Positions 1-6,727 are shown, counted from the stretch's first letter. The stretch is DNA of 13,332 bases from an uncultured Bacilli bacterium (GCA_947853245.1 CANTWP010000063.1:1-13332); one strand, 5' to 3'. A program made the numbers and translations. The notes: generated by a model from the sequence alone, not told the origin.

Positions 1-81
1 TATAACCATGAATATGTATTAAAGAAATAAAAAAATTCTTATGGAAAGTTATTAAAAAATGAAAAAAATTAGCTAAATATA

Positions 82-110
82 TTGCAATTACAAAGAAAAA
101 ATGGTATTCT
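82..110 (+). promoter_or_regulatory. Sigma-A-type promoter of the HU gene
   Basis: TTGCAA at 82-87 and TATTCT at 105-110 are separated by exactly 17 bases, matching a vegetative Gram-positive promoter (5/6 at -35). Transcription would start near 117, giving a leader of about 36 nt that carries the AGGAGG ribosome binding site at 140-145. It reads into hbs. Confidence 0.6.
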
Positions 111-152
111 TAGATTGTAAGCAAGATAGCTTAACATATAGGAGGTTAAAAC

Positions 153-425
153 ATGTCAAAAACAGATTTAGTTAACTTTATTGCAGAAGAAACAGGTTTA
201 ACTAAGGCGGATTCATCACGTGCTTTAGAAGCAGTTATGAATGGCGTAATTAAAGGATTAAAAGAAGAGAAGAAAGTAGCTTTAACAGGATTCTGTACTT
301 TTAGTGCTGTAAAGAAAGAAGCAAAAGAAGGACGTAATCCAAGAACTGGTGAAAAAGTTGCTATTCCTGCTAGAGTAGCAGTTACAATTAAAGCTGGTTC
401 AAAATTAAAGGATGCTTTAAACTAA
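153..425 (+). CDS. hbs: HU-family DNA-binding protein
   Basis: This 90-residue protein has the usual length of bacterial HU, a small dimeric histone-like protein that bends and compacts DNA. The whole family pattern is visible: an N-terminal helical dimerisation part (MSKTDLVNFI to about residue 40), the GF-x-T-F turn at 46-50 (here GFCTF, with Cys where Gly is usual), and the flexible DNA-binding arm with GRNPRTGEKVAIPA at 60-73. The start is secure: AGGAGG at 140-145 lies 7 bases before the ATG, with a promoter upstream and a strong terminator right after the stop, so it probably forms a highly expressed monocistronic unit. HU and IHF share this fold; the NPRTGE arm and single-copy context favour HU. 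Confidence 0.97.
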   Translation: MSKTDLVNFIAEETGLTKADSSRALEAVMNGVIKGLKEEKKVALTGFCTFSAVKKEAKEGRNPRTGEKVAIPARVAVTIKAGSKLKDALN

Positions 426-446
426 AAGGCTTTTGCCTTTTTTTTT
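424..446 (+). terminator. Rho-independent terminator of hbs
   Basis: A 7-bp stem AAAAGGC/GCCTTTT (424-430 with 435-441), a TTTT loop and a T-run continuing to 446. It begins at the hbs stop codon. The next gene, cca, starts only 17 nt after the T-run. Confidence 0.9.
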
Positions 447-462
447 GGGAAGAGGGTTTATA

Positions 463-1560
463 ATGTATAATACTGCTATTGAAATATTAAAGAAAATTGG
501 AGCTTCCGGGTATCAAGCATATGTAGTAGGTGGTTATACCAGAGATCTTTATTTAAATAAACGTAGTATGGATGTCGATATTTGTACAGATGCAACCCCC
601 AAAGAACTAAAAGAAATATTTGGTGATATAATGTTACCTAGTATTCAATATGGTTCTGTAACAGTAATATATAATAAAATTAGATTTGAAATTACTACTT
701 TTCGTAAAGATTTAAAATATGAAAATAATCGATTACCTGTAAAGATAAAATATATTCATTCACTAATTGATGACTTAAAACGAAGAGATTTTACGATTAA
801 TACTCTTTGTTTAGATGAAAATGGTGAAATTTTAGATTATTTAAATGCTAAAAAAGATTTAGATGCTAAAGTAATTAAAATGGTAGGCAGTCCTAAAAAG
901 AAATTAAAGGAAGATAGTCTTAGAATACTTAGAGCTGTTAGATTTGCAACTATTTTAGGATTTGCTTTAGATGATGAATTAAAAAAGTATATTAAAAAAT
1001 ATGGATATTTATTAAAGAAATTATCATATTATCGTAAAAAAGAAGAATTGGAAAAAATATTTACTAGTTCTAATATAGAATATGGTTTGCAAATTTTAAA
1101 CGACTTAGATTTAGTAGAACATTTGGAACTTAAAAATATAGATAAACTTGTTCCAACACCTTCTATTATTACTATTTGGGCTCAGCTTGGAGTAAGTGAA
1201 ATTTATTCTTTTTCTAATCATGAAAAAGATACAATAAATAAGATAAATGAATTATTAGATAAAGATATTCTAAATAATGAAAATTTATATTATTATGGAC
1301 TTTATATTACATCTTTAGTTGGAGAAATCAAAAAAATTCCTAAGAAAATAATTGTAAAAAAATATAATGATTTACCAATAAAGAGTTCTAAGGATATAGT
1401 TATTAATGGCAAAGAGATAAGTTTAATTTTAGATAGAAAACCTGGTAATTACTTAAAGGATGTTATTCATTCATTAGAAATTAATATTTTAAATGGTAAT
1501 TTGAATAACAATTATGATGAAATAACAAAGTTTATTTTAGAAAATAAGCAATCATTTTAA
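463..1560 (+). CDS. cca: CCA tRNA nucleotidyltransferase (class II)
   Basis: The product belongs to the class II nucleotidyltransferase family that adds or repairs the 3' CCA end of tRNAs. The nucleotidyltransferase head is clear: VVGGYTRD at 21-28 (G-G-x-x-R-D), the metal-binding acidic pair in MDVDICTDATP (Asp37, Asp39), RRDFTIN at 107-113, and EDSLRILRAVRFA at 150-162, the nucleotide-recognition neck. RKKEELEKIF near 191-200 fits the following helical body; the rest is weakly conserved. I use the ATG at 463, 365 residues, with AGAGGG at 451-456 six bases upstream. A longer reading from TTG at 433 would begin inside the hbs terminator and is rejected. Poly(A) polymerase is the other family member, but a single copy in a Gram-positive normally is the CCA enzyme. 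No promoter is visible between the hbs terminator and this gene. Confidence 0.92.
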   Translation: MYNTAIEILKKIGASGYQAYVVGGYTRDLYLNKRSMDVDICTDATPKELKEIFGDIMLPSIQYGSVTVIYNKIRFEITTFRKDLKYENNRLPVKIKYIHSLIDDLKRRDFTINTLCLDENGEILDYLNAKKDLDAKVIKMVGSPKKKLKEDSLRILRAVRFATILGFALDDELKKYIKKYGYLLKKLSYYRKKEELEKIFTSSNIEYGLQILNDLDLVEHLELKNIDKLVPTPSIITIWAQLGVSEIYSFSNHEKDTINKINELLDKDILNNENLYYYGLYITSLVGEIKKIPKKIIVKKYNDLPIKSSKDIVINGKEISLILDRKPGNYLKDVIHSLEINILNGNLNNNYDEITKFILENKQSF

Positions 1561-1572
1561 GTTGCTTATTTT
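1541..1572 (+). terminator. Hairpin at the end of cca, probable weak terminator
   Basis: An 11-bp perfect stem, AAAATAAGCAA (1541-1551) with TTGCTTATTTT (1562-1572), and a 10-nt loop. It spans the cca stop codon. The only T-rich tail is the second arm itself, so termination may be partial or the hairpin may protect the mRNA end. The dnaD promoter starts 4 bases later. Confidence 0.6.
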
Positions 1573-1575
1573 CTA

Positions 1576-1604
1576 TTGTCTAAAATATTTAAAATATGTA
1601 TAAT
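1576..1604 (+). promoter_or_regulatory. Sigma-A-type promoter of dnaD-nth
   Basis: TTGTCT (1576-1581), a 17-base spacer and a perfect TATAAT (1599-1604). The expected start near 1611 gives a leader of only about 20 nt, holding the GGAAAGGTGG ribosome binding site at 1611-1620. It lies directly after the cca hairpin. Confidence 0.7.
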
Positions 1605-1629
1605 ATTGTTGGAAAGGTGGTTAGCGTTT

Positions 1630-2271
1630 ATGATAGACAAGGTAGAAAGAATTATTAAAGAAAGAGATATTACTATTCCTAGTTTATTATTTTATAATTA
1701 TAAAAAGTTAGAAATAGATGCGGAAGAAGTATTATTATTAGCTTATTTAATTAATGGTGATATATTTTTTAATCCTAAAAAGATAAGTGATGATTTATCA
1801 TTAGAGTTATCTTATTTAATGGATCTAATTAGTAAATTGACTAATTTAAGTTTAGTTAATATTGAATTAAAGAAAATTAACAATATTAGAACTGAAATAA
1901 TTAATTTAGATGGTCTTTATAATAAATTATTAGATTTAATTATGGAAGATAAAAATGAAGAAAAAGAAACTATCTATGATATATTTGAAAAAGAATTTGG
2001 TCGTACGTTATCACCTATGGAGTATGAAATTATAAATACTTGGCAAGAGAATATGATAGGGGAAGAAACCATAGTTTTAGCCCTAAAAGAGGCTGTTTAC
2101 AACGGTGTTAGTAATCTTAGATATATTGATAGAATTTTAAATGAATGGGTTAAAAAAGGCATAAAAACAGTTGAAGATTTAGAGAAGGAGAAAGCTGAAT
2201 TTTCAAAACGACGTGTACAAACTACTAAAGTAGATGAAAATGCAGATTATGATTGGTTAAATGAAGAGTAA
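1630..2271 (+). CDS. dnaD: DnaD-family replication initiation protein
   Basis: DnaD acts with DnaA, DnaB and DnaI in loading the replicative helicase at the origin and at restarted forks in low-GC Gram-positives. The 213-residue product has the two expected parts: an N-terminal winged-helix-like region (about 14-95) and a C-terminal DnaB/DnaD domain (about 115-180) with YDIFEKEFGRTLSPME and the signature YIDRILNEWVKKGI at 165-178 (Y-x3-I-L-x2-W). The charged C-terminal tail (185-213) is typical of the DNA-binding end. I choose ATG 1630, preceded by GGAAAGGTGG; an in-frame TTG at 1576 lies on the promoter and would add a spurious segment. It overlaps nth by 11 bases, the dnaD-nth pairing also known from Bacillus, which supports orthology. 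Confidence 0.93.
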   Translation: MIDKVERIIKERDITIPSLLFYNYKKLEIDAEEVLLLAYLINGDIFFNPKKISDDLSLELSYLMDLISKLTNLSLVNIELKKINNIRTEIINLDGLYNKLLDLIMEDKNEEKETIYDIFEKEFGRTLSPMEYEIINTWQENMIGEETIVLALKEAVYNGVSNLRYIDRILNEWVKKGIKTVEDLEKEKAEFSKRRVQTTKVDENADYDWLNEE

Positions 2272-2875
2272 GGAAATAGTTGATTGTTTAAACAAAATTA
2301 TTCCTGAACCTAAGTGTGAGCTTAATTATAATAAAGATTATGAATTATTATTAGCGGTTATGTTAAGTGCTCAAGCAACGGATAAAAGGGTAAATATGGT
2401 CACAGCCATTTTGTTTGATAAGTATCCGACGTTAGAAGCTTTAAATAAAGCAGACGTAGATGATATTATGGAAATTATTAAACCGATTGGTACATTTAAA
2501 AAGAAAGCTTTGAATGTTAAAGATATTAGTAAGCGTTTATTAGAAGAACAAAATGGACAGGTACCGAATGATAGAGCTTTTTTAGAAAGCCTAAATGGTG
2601 TTGGTAGGAAGACTACTAATGTAGTATTAAGTAACTTGTTTAATGAACCTTATATTGCTGTAGATACACATGTAGCTCGTGTTAGTAAGAGATTAGGAAT
2701 TGCACAAAAAAAAGATGATGTTCGTGAAATTGAAGAAAAACTATATAAGTTTTTTAAGAAAGAGAACATGAATCGATTACATCATCAATTAGTTTTATTT
2801 GGTAGATATTATTGTAAAGCTATGAAACCAGAATGCGCTAATTGTGAGTTAAAAAAATATTGTAAAAAAGATTAG
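2261..2875 (+). CDS. nth: Endonuclease III, DNA glycosylase/AP lyase
   Basis: Endonuclease III removes oxidised pyrimidines and nicks abasic sites in base excision repair. All diagnostic parts are present in 204 residues: LLAVMLSAQATD at 30-41, the helix-hairpin-helix LNGVGRKTTNVV at 111-122 with the catalytic Lys117, the catalytic Asp135 in AVDTHVARVSKR, and a complete [4Fe-4S] ligand set Cys185-x6-Cys192-x2-Cys195-x5-Cys201. The ATG lies inside the end of dnaD (11-base overlap, different frame) and has no good Shine-Dalgarno of its own, so translation is probably coupled to dnaD. The stop codon lies inside the shared bidirectional terminator. Length and motifs are normal. Confidence 0.97.
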   Translation: MKSKEIVDCLNKIIPEPKCELNYNKDYELLLAVMLSAQATDKRVNMVTAILFDKYPTLEALNKADVDDIMEIIKPIGTFKKKALNVKDISKRLLEEQNGQVPNDRAFLESLNGVGRKTTNVVLSNLFNEPYIAVDTHVARVSKRLGIAQKKDDVREIEEKLYKFFKKENMNRLHHQLVLFGRYYCKAMKPECANCELKKYCKKD

Positions 2876-2900
2876 AAAGTTTTATCTTTCTAATCTTTTT
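2865..2900. terminator. Bidirectional terminator between nth and ponA
   Basis: A perfect 15-bp stem (2865-2879 with 2886-2900), a 6-nt loop, a T-run on the plus side and, because the stem begins with AAAAA, a T-run on the minus side as well. It contains the nth stop codon and ends 2 bases from the last codon of ponA. It serves both convergent operons. Confidence 0.92.
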
Positions 2901-2902
2901 AT

Positions 2903-5848
2903 CTATTCTATAGTTATTATTTTTTGTAATGTATTACGATGGTTTTTATAAACAACAGTATAGGTAATAGTATAAGTTTCCGGACTAGAAGTATTAATAC
3001 TAGTCACTATTTCATCATGAGAATTTTTAATAACTTTAGTAATATTAGATAATTCTGTTACGTCAATTAAATTTTCTTGTACAATAACAGGCTTTATTGG
3101 TTCTTCATAAATATCATTGATATTTAAACTAATTGTTTGTTGACCATTGATATTTGAAGTGATTAATGTTGCTACATTATTAATATTAATTTCAACTTCC
3201 ATACCATCACTAGCATTAGCTTTAAAATTAGAATATGTAGTTTTAACTTTAAAACTTATTGTACCATTATTTAATACAGACGGAGTATATTGGAAAGTAC
3301 TATTATTGGTTTTACCTATCAAGTTATAGTTACCACTACTATCTTTAAGATAAATTTCATATTCTACTTGTCCTAATAATTGATTATTTTCATCTAATCT
3401 ACTATTTACAAAATCTTCTAAACGATCTTCAGTAAAGAAGATTTTTGAAAATTCATTAGTCAATGCTTCTTCATTTAATTCATTAGGTGTATTAATTGGA
3501 GACCAATTAAGAGTAATAGTTGAATTATTTTCATTAATATTTAAGTTTGAAACATTTGATAATTTTGCAAATCTATTTGAAACTTCAGTCGGTTCTGTAC
3601 CAATTTTGAAATATTCTGTTGTTTTTAAATGCTCTGGTGTAAATTCACTGGCTAATTTAGGCTCAGAAGTATTTTTTTCAACTTCTATACCTACAACACT
3701 AGAGGGCTTATTAAAGTCTTTAGAACCACTTAATACACCTTTAATAACAGCTTTAAATAAATTTGTATTCTGTCCTCTACTTATTGTGTAGTAATCAGAA
3801 GAAATATGATCATAACCGTACCATACAGCAACAGCATAATCTCTGGAATAACCAACACACCATAAATCATTAACTGCATTGTTTGGCAAATGAAATTGTT
3901 GTTTAATTGAACTATCAAAGTTAGTAGTACCTGTTTTATTAGCATATTGAATTCCGTTAACACGATTTGCTTTAGTAGTATACATGGCTGTATCTATTAG
4001 CATACTAGTTACCATATAAGCAGTTGAGTCACTCATAACTTTTCTAGTTTCATAAGTGTTAATATATTCTTCGTTGGTTTCCCTAAACACAATTTTAGTA
4101 AAACTGTAAGGTTCAATATACGTTCCACCATTAGCGAATGCAGCATAAGCTGCTGCCATCGAAAGAGGAGATTCTCCGTTATATCCACCTAATGAATGTG
4201 ATTCGAAAATCATGCCATTTTCAAGTTGTGGACTTAATCCTAAATTTGTAACAAATTTTTTAATATTACTATTTTTTGTACTTTGGAAAACTTTTAAGGC
4301 TGGAATATTTCTAGATTCTTTTAATGCTTGTCTAATTGTCATTAATCCTTTAAAAGAATTATCCCAGTTTTTAATATTGCCACCAGAACTATATCCATGT
4401 GGTTCATCGACGATTGGTTGGCCTGTAGACATATTATTATATTCAATAGCAGGACCATAATCATAAAGTGGTTTAGCAGTAGAGCCTATTTGTCTATTGA
4501 TCATAGTAGCGTAGTTAAATGTTCCAACACCAGTACGATTCCTACCAGAGCCGACTGCTACAATAGCGCCAGTATTTGTATCAGTAACAACGATACCTGC
4601 TTGAACTACTTCATTTTCCCATTTATAACCTTCGCCGGCCATGATTTTGTTTATATGAGCTTGTTTCTCTGTATCTAATGTTGTATATATTTCCATAGGT
4701 ACAGAATAAGGATTTTGACCAGTTTTCTTTTTTACTTCTTCAACAACAGTATCAATAAAAGATTGATAAGATTCTGTTTTTCTTCCTGTTACAATAATAT
4801 CATCGACTGTTAATTGTAAAGCGATATTCTTTTCCTCTTCAGTAATGTATCCATGTCTTTGCATAAGCCCTAAAACAACTTTTCTTCTATATTCAGCTTG
4901 CTCTGGGAATATAAATGGATCATATGCATAACCACCTTTAAACAATCCCGCTATCAAGGCAGCTTCTGAAATATTAATTTCACTAACACTTTTTCCAAAA
5001 TAGTTTTGACAAGCTTGTTCAACACCCCAAGCTTCACCTCCCATATAATAAGAATTAACATAGAACTCTAATATTTCTTCTTTAGTATATGTTTTTTCTA
5101 TCTTAAATACGGCTAAGTATATATCAGTAAACTTTCTAACAATTCCATCAAAACCACTAGCTTCAAAAGAAGTAAATGCATTTTTTGATACTTGCATTGT
5201 GATAGTTGAAGCACCACCACCACCACCGCTAAATACTTGAGTAAGTGATGCTTTTAAAAAACGAGTTGGGTTAAAGCCATTATGTTCAAAGTATTGTGAG
5301 TCTTCAGTTGCAATAATGGCATCTACCAATATTTCTGGTAATTCTTCATAAGACACTTTTTCTCGCATTTGACTACCTAGTTTAGCAACTATTTGACCAT
5401 CTTTATCATAGATGATTGTTGATTCTTTTGAATATAGGTTGTCTGGATTGAACTCTGGAGCTTTTACTACTATATAAATCGCAAAAGCGATACAAGCAAT
5501 TAACCCGATAATTACACACCATAAAAAAACCTGTGCTAAAGTTCGTCTTCTAATCTTTCTTTTAGATTTATTTCCAATAAAAGAAATAATAGGTAAGAAC
5601 CATACTACAATATCTAATAAAATTACAATAATAATTGCTTTTTTAAATCCAATAGCAATTGTTCCAATAATAAGAGCAATTATACTTAGACTAGCTAAAA
5701 TAATATCATACATATTTTCTCGAATAAATTTTAATATTTTTTTATAAAAAGTCATTTTTTTATTATTAGTTTTATTTGTTTTTTTCTTTTTAACTTTTTC
5801 TGTTTTAGTTTTCTTTGTTTCAGATTTTAAACTATTTTTTTTGTTCAT
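2903..5848 (-). CDS. ponA: Class A penicillin-binding protein (PBP1-type)
   Basis: This bifunctional enzyme polymerises glycan strands and crosslinks peptidoglycan outside the membrane. The 981 residues show, in order: a Lys-rich cytoplasmic tail (1-40); three hydrophobic segments (about 47-67, 70-91, 106-128) where one is usual; a GT51 glycosyltransferase domain (about 140-315) with catalytic Glu182 in ATEDSQYFEHNG, the STITMQVSKN motif at 214-223 and EEILEFYVNSYYMGG at 257-271; a transpeptidase domain (about 415-705) with S456-T-A-K, S512-R-N and K638-T-G; a fibronectin type III-like region (about 764-888); and a beta-rich, Ig-like C-terminal end (about 920-981). The start has AGGAG at 5860-5856, inside the end of recU, whose TGA overlaps this ATG by 4 bases. 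The recU-ponA pairing matches Bacillus. Assignment as PBP1/PBP1A is firm; the domain limits are estimates. Confidence 0.95.
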   Translation of the reverse strand: MNKKNSLKSETKKTKTEKVKKKKTNKTNNKKMTFYKKILKFIRENMYDIILASLSIIALIIGTIAIGFKKAIIIVILLDIVVWFLPIISFIGNKSKRKIRRRTLAQVFLWCVIIGLIACIAFAIYIVVKAPEFNPDNLYSKESTIIYDKDGQIVAKLGSQMREKVSYEELPEILVDAIIATEDSQYFEHNGFNPTRFLKASLTQVFSGGGGGASTITMQVSKNAFTSFEASGFDGIVRKFTDIYLAVFKIEKTYTKEEILEFYVNSYYMGGEAWGVEQACQNYFGKSVSEINISEAALIAGLFKGGYAYDPFIFPEQAEYRRKVVLGLMQRHGYITEEEKNIALQLTVDDIIVTGRKTESYQSFIDTVVEEVKKKTGQNPYSVPMEIYTTLDTEKQAHINKIMAGEGYKWENEVVQAGIVVTDTNTGAIVAVGSGRNRTGVGTFNYATMINRQIGSTAKPLYDYGPAIEYNNMSTGQPIVDEPHGYSSGGNIKNWDNSFKGLMTIRQALKESRNIPALKVFQSTKNSNIKKFVTNLGLSPQLENGMIFESHSLGGYNGESPLSMAAAYAAFANGGTYIEPYSFTKIVFRETNEEYINTYETRKVMSDSTAYMVTSMLIDTAMYTTKANRVNGIQYANKTGTTNFDSSIKQQFHLPNNAVNDLWCVGYSRDYAVAVWYGYDHISSDYYTISRGQNTNLFKAVIKGVLSGSKDFNKPSSVVGIEVEKNTSEPKLASEFTPEHLKTTEYFKIGTEPTEVSNRFAKLSNVSNLNINENNSTITLNWSPINTPNELNEEALTNEFSKIFFTEDRLEDFVNSRLDENNQLLGQVEYEIYLKDSSGNYNLIGKTNNSTFQYTPSVLNNGTISFKVKTTYSNFKANASDGMEVEININNVATLITSNINGQQTISLNINDIYEEPIKPVIVQENLIDVTELSNITKVIKNSHDEIVTSINTSSPETYTITYTVVYKNHRNTLQKIITIE
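5213..5227 (-). repeat. (GGT)5 trinucleotide run in ponA
   Basis: Five identical GGT codons encode Gly208-Gly212 just before the STITMQ motif of the glycosyltransferase domain. Identical codons in tandem are prone to slippage. Slippage here would keep the frame and change only the glycine count. Confidence 0.8.
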
Positions 5849-6420
5849 TTTAATTCTCCTTTAAAATAAATTTTTTCTATTATTGATAAATAATCTAAGC
5901 GGGGATTATATTTTTCATCTATTAAATATCCTTGTTTTTCAAAGAAATCTAAATTGATTGATTTCTTATCATAATTATTTAAGAAATAAGATAGACTATC
6001 AATAGTTAATAGAAAAGTTTTATTTAATTTTGTAAATCTAACGATAAGGAACGCTATTCCTCCATGTTCCTTAATTCGTTCTAGATGTTTAATTTGATGG
6101 GCATGAATATTCGCTAAAGGGAAGCTAGTAGAACTCATTGTTTCCTTTGCTTCAAAATCTATATATTTTTCTTTATAAATCCCATTATAATCTGTTGTCG
6201 AGGGAATCTGAAAATAAGCTTTTTTAATAATAGCTTCTTTTCTAGATGGATAATCTACATCGACAATTTTAATTGGTGTTGGTTTTTTATAGACCACAGC
6301 AATATTTTGGATTAAGTAGTAATTATTGGTTTCGTTTAAATCATATTCTAAATTCATTCCACGATTACCATAACTAATACTTTTTTTTTCAGTTGATTTT
6401 GCTCCAAGCGGATAATTCAT
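5845..6420 (-). CDS. recU: Holliday junction resolvase RecU
   Basis: RecU cleaves Holliday junctions in recombination and repair, and in Bacilli it modulates RecA. The 191-residue product is very close to the Bacillus protein along its length: YGNRGMNLEYDLNETNNYYL at 17-36, AVVYKKPTPIKIVDVDYPSR at 41-60, and the PD-(D/E)xK-like active site STTDYNGIYKEKYIDFEAKE at 74-93 with Asp77, Glu90 and Lys92. The C-terminal NPRLDYLSIIEKI resembles the family end. Start: ATG at 6420 with GGTG at 6429-6426, 15 nt after a TATAAT box. It overlaps ponA by 4 bases (ATGA), so the two are co-transcribed and coupled. Confidence 0.97.
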   Translation of the reverse strand: MNYPLGAKSTEKKSISYGNRGMNLEYDLNETNNYYLIQNIAVVYKKPTPIKIVDVDYPSRKEAIIKKAYFQIPSTTDYNGIYKEKYIDFEAKETMSSTSFPLANIHAHQIKHLERIKEHGGIAFLIVRFTKLNKTFLLTIDSLSYFLNNYDKKSINLDFFEKQGYLIDEKYNPRLDYLSIIEKIYFKGELK

Positions 6421-6435
6421 AATTTCACCACTATA

Positions 6436-6464
6436 ATTATACTATAAAAAAGCTTTTTTTTCTA
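6436..6464 (-). promoter_or_regulatory. Probable promoter of recU-ponA
   Basis: On the minus strand, TAGAAA (6464-6459), a 17-base spacer and a perfect TATAAT (6441-6436). Only 15 bases separate the -10 from the recU ATG, so the leader would be about 9 nt, starting within AGTGGTG. The -35 is 4/6. A weaker alternative, TTGCGT at 6516-6511 with TATTTA at 6493-6488, lies farther upstream. Confidence 0.5.
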
Positions 6465-6561
6465 CCTTATTTTAATGATTATAAATCTAAATATATCTAT
6501 TTATGTCGAAACGCAACATTTTAATTTATTTTTATGTTAAATTTAAACTCGAGGTGATACT

Positions 6562-6669
6562 ATGTGTTATCATAACATAGAAACAATTTTTGACGAAATG
6601 ATCGATGACATCAATTATATTAAATTATCTTCTAAGTTTTTAAACTTAGGTATTCGAAATAAAAAATAG
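6562..6669 (+). CDS. Candidate small protein of 35 residues, unknown function
   Basis: A short reading frame starts at ATG 6562 and ends with TAG at 6669. Its support is the ribosome binding site GAGGTGAT at 6551-6558, an eight-base uninterrupted match to the complement of the Gram-positive 16S 3' end, with 7 bases from GAGG to the ATG. The product begins MCYHNIETIFDEMIDDI and ends LNLGIRNKK; it has an acidic, probably helical first half, a basic end, no membrane segment and one Cys. I recognise no family. It lies between recU (divergent) and the promoter of the exported protein, with no convincing -35/-10 pair of its own. An 18-base inverted repeat falls inside it. It could equally be a leader peptide or a chance frame in AT-rich DNA. 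Confidence 0.45.
   Translation: MCYHNIETIFDEMIDDINYIKLSSKFLNLGIRNKK
6565..6577. repeat. Inverted repeat TGTTAT-C-ATAACA
   Basis: A perfect 6-bp inverted repeat with one central base overlaps codons 2-6 of the small gene. It is short enough to be chance, but its place just after the start codon would suit an operator or a small hairpin controlling translation. Confidence 0.3.
6632..6649. repeat. Inverted repeat CTAAGTTT-TT-AAACTTAG
   Basis: Two perfect 8-base arms around TT, inside the small gene and 24 bases before the promoter of the 363-residue protein. No T-run follows, so it is not a standard terminator. It may be an operator or an RNA hairpin. Confidence 0.35.
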
Positions 6670-6672
6670 TTA

Positions 6673-6701
6673 TTGATCATTAATACTTTTTTTGTTATAC
6701 T
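6673..6701 (+). promoter_or_regulatory. Promoter of the exported-protein gene
   Basis: TTGATC (6673-6678), a 17-base spacer and TATACT (6696-6701). Transcription would start near 6708, in the middle of the inverted repeat at 6702-6715. The TTGATC box begins 4 bases after the small gene's stop codon. Confidence 0.65.
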
Positions 6702-6715
6702 TTACTTGTAAGTAA
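6702..6715. promoter_or_regulatory. Inverted repeat over the transcription start, possible operator
   Basis: TTACTT-GT-AAGTAA directly follows the -10 box and precedes the GGAGG site (6717-6721). A repressor bound here would block initiation. Its arms share the AAGT/ACTT core with the repeat at 6632-6649. Operator function is inference only. Confidence 0.35.
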
Positions 6716-6727
6716 TGGAGGAAAAGT

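Noticed and set aside
1..30. Nine codons ending in TAA at 28-30, possible tail of an upstream gene
   Set aside because: Too short to recognise; another frame also stops nearby, and no terminator clearly follows.
433..462. Longer cca start at TTG 433
   Set aside because: It begins inside the hbs terminator and has no ribosome binding site; ATG 463 does.
1576..1629. Longer dnaD start at TTG 1576
   Set aside because: It lies on the -35 box of the dnaD promoter, so it could not be in the transcript.
3147..4678. Several 60-93 codon frames on the plus strand opposite ponA, and one on the minus strand in another frame
   Set aside because: They are shadows of a strongly conserved gene, with composition driven by its codons and no family features.
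6446..6459. AAAAAAGCTTTTTT palindrome near recU
   Set aside because: It has no loop and is a product of A/T runs; not a usable terminator, and it lies in the recU promoter spacer and -35.
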